Assembly (NCBI GenBank): GCA_940671915.1
Contig: CALNVZ010003432.1
Location: forward strand, 9,083,342-9,147,341
Source of the DNA: Paracentrotus lividus
Lineage: Eukaryota; Echinodermata; Echinoidea; Camarodonta; Echinidae
DNA: 64,000 bases
Direction of reading: 5' to 3'
Shown here: positions 61,501 through 64,000 of the stretch, piece after piece
Layout: every line of letters starts with the position of its first letter
How positions within the stretch are numbered: the first letter of the stretch is position 1
Notes under the pieces: model-generated
Told to the model about the DNA's origin: nothing
Database searches by the model: none
What the model saw: only the letters and a program-made list of their open reading frames with translations
Program-made: the position numbers and the translations under genes

Positions 61501-63391
61501 GTGATATTCCTGCGATTTAAATTGGATTTGCGATTTAAAAAAAAAAATTATTTTATTTATTTATTTTTATTTTTTCTTTTTTTTTTCCCCTCCAGGTATG
61601 CACAAAATTGCACAATTTAAAAGTCCAAAAATGCAAAAGTTCCCTACCGTTGGAGGGGGGACAACCCCTCCCACACCCTCTTCCCCTCGGTCGCCTTGCT
61701 CCCTAGTATGTCTATTTTTTTTAAAGAGTGAATATCACCCCTGAATGTAGTGGATGAAAATGTAGCTCATAATTTGGCAAAATAAGCAAGGCATTTTGTA
61801 GGATGTCTGGATTGGATTTAGACACAAATTACTATCACTTTAATATGAAGGTATGAAATATAGTCTGGGATAAAAAATTCCTTTGTGAGTTCCAACCCTA
61901 GGTAAATTGTATAAAGAATGTCATTTCATTGGTATAGTATAAAGCTAAACATATTCCTCTTTGATTCTTTATTCACAGGCTTGGCAAGGAACAACGTCGG
62001 AATCATGGCCTGTTCGCCAACAGACACTGCGGATATTGCAACGGTTGCTATGCCAACAGAGAAAGTGTTTCACAGGAGATGAACTGCTACGTGCTCTAGT
62101 TCATTGTCAAGAAGGTAATAAAGTGTATACAAGGTTAAAAGCTAATCAGCCTATATGCATAATCATATATTGATGATGAAATAATATTTTGACCAATTTA
62201 ATCATCAATAATTTGTAATCCCCCCTAAAAATCAACATCACAACCTAGTGCCCTTCCTACATTTCTCTGTTCAGGTTCTTTCTACTAAGGTGCTGTATTA
62301 ATGCTCTCAATAGTTAGTATCTACTCCTATCCACTCCCTATACAGTGTGTCTCAGAAAGAACTATAAACTTTTGAAACGGCTACAAAATATGAAATATAT
62401 GGTTCTTGGGGGGAAAGATTCATATGTAGAGAAAGCTCATATCCTCAACTTTCATTTGACACGAAAAAAGTCCGAAAATAATGCATGCTTCAATGAGCAA
62501 TGCACACTTGTGTGAAGGACACAAAAATGAGGCTGCGCAAGAATTCGCTATGTGGTAAATACTACCTGTCTATGGCACGCCATGAGGAATTAAAAGCAAT
62601 AATGGCGTGAATCGGCTAACAAAGACAAAATAAACCAAAAGACAAAAAAAAAATATATATATATATATATATTAATAATATGAAAACAGAAAGGTTGTCC
62701 ATTACATGTTTACATAATATTGATGATTATTTCTGACTTATGGTTTATTTTTTTCTTTGTTAGCCGATTCACACATCGTTGTTTTTGATCCCTCATGGCG
62801 TGCCATAGGCAGGTGATAAATGCATAGCAAATTCCTGCGCACCCTCAGTTTTGTGTCCTTCACAAAAGTGGGCATTGCTCATTGAAGCATGCATCATTTG
62901 CGGATGTTTTGGTGTCAAATAAAAGTTCAGGATATGAGCTTTCTCTGCATATGAATCTTTACCCCCCCCCCCCAACAACCATATATTTCTTATTTGGTAA
63001 CTGTTTCAAAAGTGTATAGTTCTTTCTGGGACACACTGTGTAAGGAGATGCTCGGTAGAAAACCAATACCTTGTTTAACAAAATCTTGTTATATTGATAT
63101 ATCATGAAAGTTTGCACATGTTTGCATTTAGGACTGGGATAATCGTATCTTTTATCTGTTCTCATCTTTAATGGGAGTGAACTGTATCTCTACTAGTAAC
63201 TCATTTGGCAACAGTGGCTTCTTAATATTAAATTTTGTTTGACCTTTGTTTGACCTTGACAGAGGAGAATCCAGCAGAAGATATTTGGGATTGGGCGCAT
63301 CGGATAGCTGACCAGCTACTGAGATCTGGTCTGGTTAGACGTATGATGGCCAGTGGACACACCGTGGATCTTCATGCATTGGAAAGCCGAG
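28730..63391 (+). CDS. MUN-domain (Munc13/BAIAP3-like) protein with C-terminal DEP domain, 28 exons, 3' end outside window
   Basis: Exons: 28730-28748, 31009-31045, 34462-34509, 35348-35525, 39319-39633, 40273-40353, 43675-43844, 44842-44938, 45573-45622, 47133-47241, 47728-47824, 48450-48550, 50316-50408, 50865-50938, 51275-51386, 51794-51882, 52762-52867, 53273-53419, 53837-54673, 55317-55415, 56112-56255, 56846-57037, 57472-57657, 58898-58981, 59502-59570, 61075-61155, 61979-62114, 63263-63391. All have AG/GT borders and every junction keeps frame, giving about 1,293 codons so far. Residues about 95-199 carry a Munc13-4/BAIAP3-like helical block, about 642-920 are serine-rich, about 1002-1205 match MHD1/MHD2, and about 1212-1275 match DEP. 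MUN proteins bind SNARE machinery and prime or tether vesicles. I found no C2 domain. Function is inferred from domains; no specific orthologue was recognised. Confidence 0.82.
30131..30295. mobile_element. MITE with CAGTGGTGGATCCAG ends and 6-bp target duplication
   Basis: CAGTGGTGGATCCAG at the left and CTGGATCTGCCACTG at the right are inverted. TAAATT borders both sides (30125-30130 and 30296-30301). The CAGxG tip is hAT-like; a 6-bp duplication is shorter than the usual 8. A fragment of the same family is at 20664. Intronic in the MUN-DEP gene. Confidence 0.8.
31190..31242 (+). repeat. Retroposon-like 3' tail (TAAA)n
   Basis: GGGGCTACCCTGTATAAATA followed by repeated AAATA. The same ACCCTGxxTAAATAAA ending recurs near 43,063 and 48,739, suggesting 3' ends of one non-LTR retroposon family. 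Confidence 0.5.
36677..37340. mobile_element. CpG-rich inverted-repeat element, probably interrupted
   Basis: GGCGGCGATCGTTGTGGCGA (about 37,154) pairs with TCGCAACAACGATCGCCTCC (about 37,304). The right end reads CCTCCAGTGGGACAGACCC. A similar end, AAAGGGCCTGTACGTCCCAC, occurs at 36,682 and is followed at once by ATACAAGATACAAGATTCTT, typical of a retroposon end. I infer a MITE split by a later insertion, but this is not certain. Confidence 0.45.
38333..38586. mobile_element. Harbinger-like MITE, TTA target duplication
   Basis: GGGTGGTATCTCACTTCGCG and CGCGAAGTGAGATAGCACCC are inverted over more than 30 bp, and TTA flanks both ends (38330-38332, 38587-38589). A 3-bp TWA duplication is the PIF/Harbinger signature. 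254 bp, no coding frame. Intron 4 of the MUN-DEP gene. Confidence 0.8.
39319..39633 (+). CDS. MUN-DEP gene exon 5: BAIAP3/Munc13-4-like helical block
   Basis: Encodes ELMVYKHALLCAQFPVLGSH, a 50-residue proline/serine insert, then EETLCVLVKEAFGLNEERHL. In BAIAP3 and Munc13-4 a helix (LYxEALYTI) and a second one (LFxYLQxAFxMxxEEH) precede the first C2 domain. The similarity is at pattern level and assigned by eye. The C2A domain that should follow is absent: the next exons read HLVEELMGRLSLLQ and helical sequence. The exon is GC-rich, unlike its introns. Confidence 0.75.
39706..39958. mobile_element. Short inverted-repeat element with a third internal copy of its end
   Basis: AATTGAAGATGCTAGTACTA (39706) pairs with TAGTACTAGCATCTTCAATT (ending 39958). 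A third copy in the right-end orientation lies at 39,765-39,807. The left end starts 72 bp after the donor of exon 5. Confidence 0.7.
40850..41330 (+). repeat. Minisatellite, ~60-bp unit, diverged
   Basis: About seven units share CAATGG.GGACAGTTTTCC and CATTGTTCTCTCTGTGTA-like segments. Unit length varies between about 58 and 66 bp. Minus-strand frames across it (up to 136 codons) are produced by the repeat. Confidence 0.75.
41502..41899 (+). repeat. Near-perfect tandem duplication, 209-bp period
   Basis: GATGCGAATTTTTTGTCATT begins at 41502 and 41711, and the sequence is nearly identical through TTCCCACAGTCATGGAAA (about 41691 and 41900). Copy 1 carries the first ~25 bp of the MITE that is complete at 41877. 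The breakpoint shares AATTTTTTGTCAT. Confidence 0.85.
41877..42141. mobile_element. MITE with CAGGGTTCCCACAG ends and 6-bp target duplication
   Basis: CAGGGTTCCCACAGTCATGG at the left and CTGTGGGAACCCTG at the right, with CATTGT on both sides (41871-41876, 42142-42147). The interior is enriched in GTCATGGAAA. hAT-like tip. Confidence 0.8.
43018..43105 (+). repeat. Retroposon 3' tail (AATA)n
   Basis: AGAGTCACCCTGGTAAAATA followed by AATAAATAAATAAATAAA. Matches the tail type at 31,190 and 48,739. Confidence 0.5.
46189..46943. mobile_element. piggyBac-like MITE, copy 1, with C/G-tract ends
   Basis: CCCTAAAAAGACTGGG and CCCAGTCTTTTTAGGG are inverted and bordered by TTAA (46185-46188, 46944-46947). 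Next to each end lies a self-complementary block, G-tract + CTCATTCAG + C-tract at the left and the matching G-tract + CTGAATGAG + C-tract at the right. TTAA plus a CCCTAA tip is piggyBac-like. The interior shares GTCGAAAAACAAAGAAATAC and CGGCCGAGATCTT with copy 2 at 59718. Confidence 0.85.
47728..48550 (+). CDS. MUN-DEP gene exons 11-12
   Basis: Exons 47728-47824 and 48450-48550 encode YELLCSALTQLQERCCDLLE and VVCLITNLSDILALSAILLG. Both are amphipathic helices with no identifiable motif. Phase 1 junction (GTT G / TG) is intact. They form part of the helical rod between the N-terminal block and MHD1. Confidence 0.8.
48840..49000 (+). repeat. Repeat with TTAGGG-type head, copy 1
   Basis: GGTAGGGTTAGGGTTAGGGT is followed by GAAGTTGGCCATTCCATTAG and GCTATTGTTACCAGAGCAA. 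A related copy lies at 63,705-63,815 with the same order of words, so this is a dispersed repeat and not a telomere. Confidence 0.65.
50092..50123 (+). repeat. Poly(A) run
   Basis: About 33 consecutive A. Possibly the tail of a retroposed sequence; no source body recognised. Confidence 0.6.
51890..52620 (+). repeat. (GAT)n/(ATG)n microsatellite in intron 16
   Basis: About 730 bp of imperfect GAT repeats with GGT, AAT and AAG variants begins 10 bp after the donor of exon 16. Open frames read poly-D, poly-M or poly-H/I, as expected for this repeat, and are not genes. Confidence 0.9.
53837..54673 (+). CDS. MUN-DEP gene exon 19: large serine-rich exon
   Basis: At 837 nt it is the largest exon. 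It opens with GDEVVSNNNNTIRPKATRPQ, has RTRSFPQIKELLDR and HSQSFPDL (possible basophilic-kinase sites), and a serine-rich run (STSRSRSSSSHHPSD). It ends in ordered helices: REQLRAVFEQLGIFSGEGL and LVDMVYVVRHACSLMHDI. It probably is a regulated disordered loop in the middle of the MUN helical rod, like the long loops of Munc13 proteins. Confidence 0.85.
55069..55089 (+). CDS. Candidate 21-nt cassette microexon of the MUN-DEP gene
   Basis: TTTAAGCCCATCAGTATTCAG (FKPISIQ) lies between TCACTCAACAG and GTACTG and is phase 0 on both sides, so it can be included or skipped without changing frame. A second, imperfect copy at about 55191-55210 (after TTTCAACAAG) has lost one base and would shift the frame. 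The host segment is tandemly duplicated (about 118-bp offset). Confidence 0.45.
56112..56255 (+). CDS. MUN-DEP gene exon 21: cysteine-containing linker
   Basis: Encodes VLNRVFIAQSAGLLGGCRHE, then CNVYFNRDRECLCDNFEPIN. The acceptor (GATATCATGAAG) is weak. The stronger-looking CCCTTTCAG at 56038 would read into TGA in the required phase, so it was not used. The cysteine group (CRHE, DCN, ECLCD) could be structural, but no known zinc motif fits. Confidence 0.72.
56846..57037 (+). CDS. MUN-DEP gene exon 22: MHD1-like segment
   Basis: Begins MCLRINNVQGLIELLPDLL, matching the MHD1 signature of Munc13 proteins (LCVLINNxxxxRxxLxxL). It continues with a charged loop (SRVQDVEDTKKQRPLQ) and a helix KYLHNLLVGQIKLLAFK that corresponds to the LxxLxxKLxxVxxxL helix of the family. 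Family assignment from motif order and spacing. Confidence 0.8.
57472..57657 (+). CDS. MUN-DEP gene exon 23: MHD1-MHD2 linker and start of MHD2
   Basis: Encodes VNQMLSQALGVLLQLDMG, RLHPLTACIHNHLVATSSWL, then CFQVFCQELWKCIVK. The pattern PLxxxxxxNLxxxxxxLYxxxFxxxxxELWxxV is the MHD2 opening seen in Munc13, Munc13-4 and BAIAP3, where PLMDYLDxNL and LKELWxxV occupy the same places. The donor GTACGT at 57658 is the first base of a minisatellite. Confidence 0.85.
57658..58552 (+). repeat. Minisatellite, ~80-bp unit, ~11 copies, starting at a splice donor
   Basis: Unit: GTACGTCCGTAAAGACATGG, TTCAGCAAACATATCCACAA, TACACATTTACTGTAAAAGT, AGGGTCGTAGGGTAAAAGTAG. The first unit begins with the GTACGT donor of exon 23. 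Units differ by small insertions, deletions and point changes. Minus-strand frames of 85-150 codons are shadows of the repeat. Confidence 0.92.
58898..61155 (+). CDS. MUN-DEP gene exons 24-26: rest of MHD2
   Basis: Exons 58898-58981, 59502-59570 and 61075-61155, all phase 0. They encode DFEKLVEELLMHKTADTQRA, the helix LLQAIAHLMETINNHSEHGLS and VIQVLQLYTWPTSRLIQLY. These match the MHD2 elements LxxLLxP...QxxxLxxALxxIxxYFHAxGxGL and the LxLYTxxTxxLIxxF close. In Munc13 proteins the second C2 domain starts here; in this gene the next exon leads into DEP. Confidence 0.83.
59718..60499. mobile_element. piggyBac-like MITE, copy 2, with C/G-tract ends
   Basis: CCCTAATTGGACTGGG and CCCAGTCTGATTAGGG are inverted between TTAA sites (59714-59717, 60500-60503). 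Adjacent G-tract + CCATCATGG + C-tract blocks occur at both ends, the right one with about 26 consecutive C. Same family as 46189-46943 but clearly diverged, and with a different central word (CCATCATGG instead of CTCATTCAG). Confidence 0.85.
60765..60975 (+). repeat. tRNA-Met-derived SINE
   Basis: CCTCATAATCAGGAGGTCGT GGGTTTGATCCC corresponds to the anticodon arm (CAT), variable loop and T arm of elongator tRNA-Met, and GGGTTTGATCCC fits the polymerase III B box. The D-arm half is degraded. A non-tRNA body follows (GGGTAGAACAAAGTCGATCT) and ends near TTTCAATTTCACCTTTG. It is not a working tRNA gene. Confidence 0.65.
61496..61743. mobile_element. MITE with CAGGGGTGATATTC ends and 6-bp target duplication
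   Basis: CAGGGGTGATATTC at the left and GAATATCACCCCTG at the right, with AATGTA immediately outside both ends (61490-61495, 61744-61749). 248 bp; low-complexity A/T and C-rich interior. Confidence 0.82.
61979..62114 (+). CDS. MUN-DEP gene exon 27: first half of DEP domain
   Basis: Encodes SWPVRQQTLRILQRLLCQQR then KCFTGDELLRALVHCQE. The FTGxELxxxL core of DEP domains is present at the expected distance from the first helix. Donor GTAATA is non-optimal but leaves the right phase (one base) for the next exon. Confidence 0.8.
62341..63042. mobile_element. mariner-like palindromic element
   Basis: Arms of about 290 bp: CAGTGTGTCTCAGAAAGAAC...TTGTTAGCCGATTCA-type sequence, inverted around a ~130-bp spacer that holds an (AT)n run. 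Ends lie at TA on both sides, and the tip CAGTGTGTCyCAGAAAGAAC resembles mariner ends. Inserted between exons 27 and 28, that is within the DEP coding unit. No transposase. Confidence 0.75.
63263..63391 (+). CDS. MUN-DEP gene exon 28: second half of DEP domain
   Basis: Encodes NPAEDIWDWAHRIADQLLRS and GLVRRMMASGHTVDLHALES. AxxIADQLLxxGLVxxM is the DEP helix 3 signature (AxxLGQxLLxxGLIxxV). Acceptor TTGACAG; donor GTATGC at 63392 with phase 1. The C-terminal part of the DEP fold and any later domain lie beyond the window. Confidence 0.78.
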
Positions 63392-63704
63392 GTATGCCCA
63401 ATCTAGTTTGTTTTACAAGATTACAATATATCATTTTTTTCCCCCATAAATTTGCATAATTAAGGCCTGATATCTTGAAGATTTTCTAATTTAGCTGTTT
63501 GGCAACAATTGTAAATCGATTCAGCACAAAATGTTACCCTAGTGTATATAAATGCAGGTGGGGCAAAATGTGGACCACGAAAATAAAGAACTAAGCTTCT
63601 TTTTTTATCTTATCCCATGGTCTTTTCTGGAAGGTCGATTGTACAATAGGTGACAGAACATTATCTCCGGAAACGATTGCTCCAGGCTTTATTTCATCTA
63701 AGAT

Positions 63705-63815
63705 GTAGGATTAGGGTTAGGGTAGGGTATGATGTTAATCCAGGGATGAAGTTAGTCATTCAATTAGTGTATGGGTTTTAGAGAAGAGCGATTGCTGTGG
63801 AGCAAATATGATTGC
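63705..63815 (+). repeat. Repeat with TTAGGG-type head, copy 2
   Basis: GGATTAGGGTTAGGGTAGGG then GAAGTTAGTCATTCAATTAG and GCGATTGCTGTGGAGCAA. Parallel to the copy at 48,840. Confidence 0.6.
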
Positions 63816-64000
63816 TTGATGGTCAATCTTTAAAACCAAATGTCTATCGTCAGCCCTGGACATAGTACTTTACTTATCCCTAGGGCTCTATATTAAGCCT
63901 AATTTCTGTTTTGGAACACCACAAAAACTACTTTGTAATGGTTTACTTCCTTTGCAAGGATACGAAAGAATACCTCAATAAAATCGCCTTCTCATAACTT

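Overview
This is nuclear DNA from an animal, not a prokaryote or virus. It has short coding exons bounded by GT/AG splice sites, introns of 0.3-4 kb, an AT-rich background, many terminal-inverted-repeat elements, TTAGGG-type simple repeats and a DIRS-like retroelement. I think a marine invertebrate deuterostome, most likely an echinoderm, is the best guess. That rests on style (DIRS element, foldback element, abundant ACATGTACATGT runs) and is not proven.

Layout. (1) 1-7,290: the 3' part of FBXW4 (F-box/WD40 protein, dactylin) on the + strand. Six exons encode the WD40 propeller and end in a stop at 7039; the F-box exons lie upstream of the window. Its introns hold two copies of an ~815-bp repeat and a perfect-looking hairpin. 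The end of the coding sequence and the 3' UTR form a short tandem repeat. (2) 7,976-14,320: a degenerate DIRS-like tyrosine-recombinase retrotransposon with inverted terminal repeats, an internal complementary region and a broken reverse transcriptase motif. It sits 14 bp after a likely FBXW4 poly(A) signal. (3) 14,321-28,730: gene-poor DNA. It holds a MITE, a 4.3-kb foldback element built of ~160-bp units (17,490-21,809, itself carrying two younger insertions), a TTAA-flanked MITE and one GC-rich candidate exon. (4) 28,730 to the right edge: a large + strand gene of at least 28 coding exons with about 1,293 codons in the window, continuing beyond it. All exon phases join without a break. The predicted protein has a Munc13/BAIAP3-type N-terminal helical motif, a long helical middle, a serine-rich low-complexity exon, MHD1 and MHD2 (MUN) homology and then a DEP domain. 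I see no C2 domain in the part present. I cannot name a known orthologue.

The introns of the second gene are crowded with non-autonomous elements: two related TTAA-flanked piggyBac-like MITEs, three MITEs with exact 6-bp target duplications, a TTA-flanked Harbinger-like MITE, a mariner-like palindrome, a tRNA-Met-derived SINE, a large GAT microsatellite and an ~80-bp minisatellite that begins on a splice donor.

The two genes are independent: FBXW4 is a substrate adaptor of SCF ubiquitin ligases, and the MUN-DEP protein is predicted to act in vesicle tethering or priming, possibly coupled to membrane or G-protein signalling through DEP. The MUN-DEP combination is the most unusual thing in the window.
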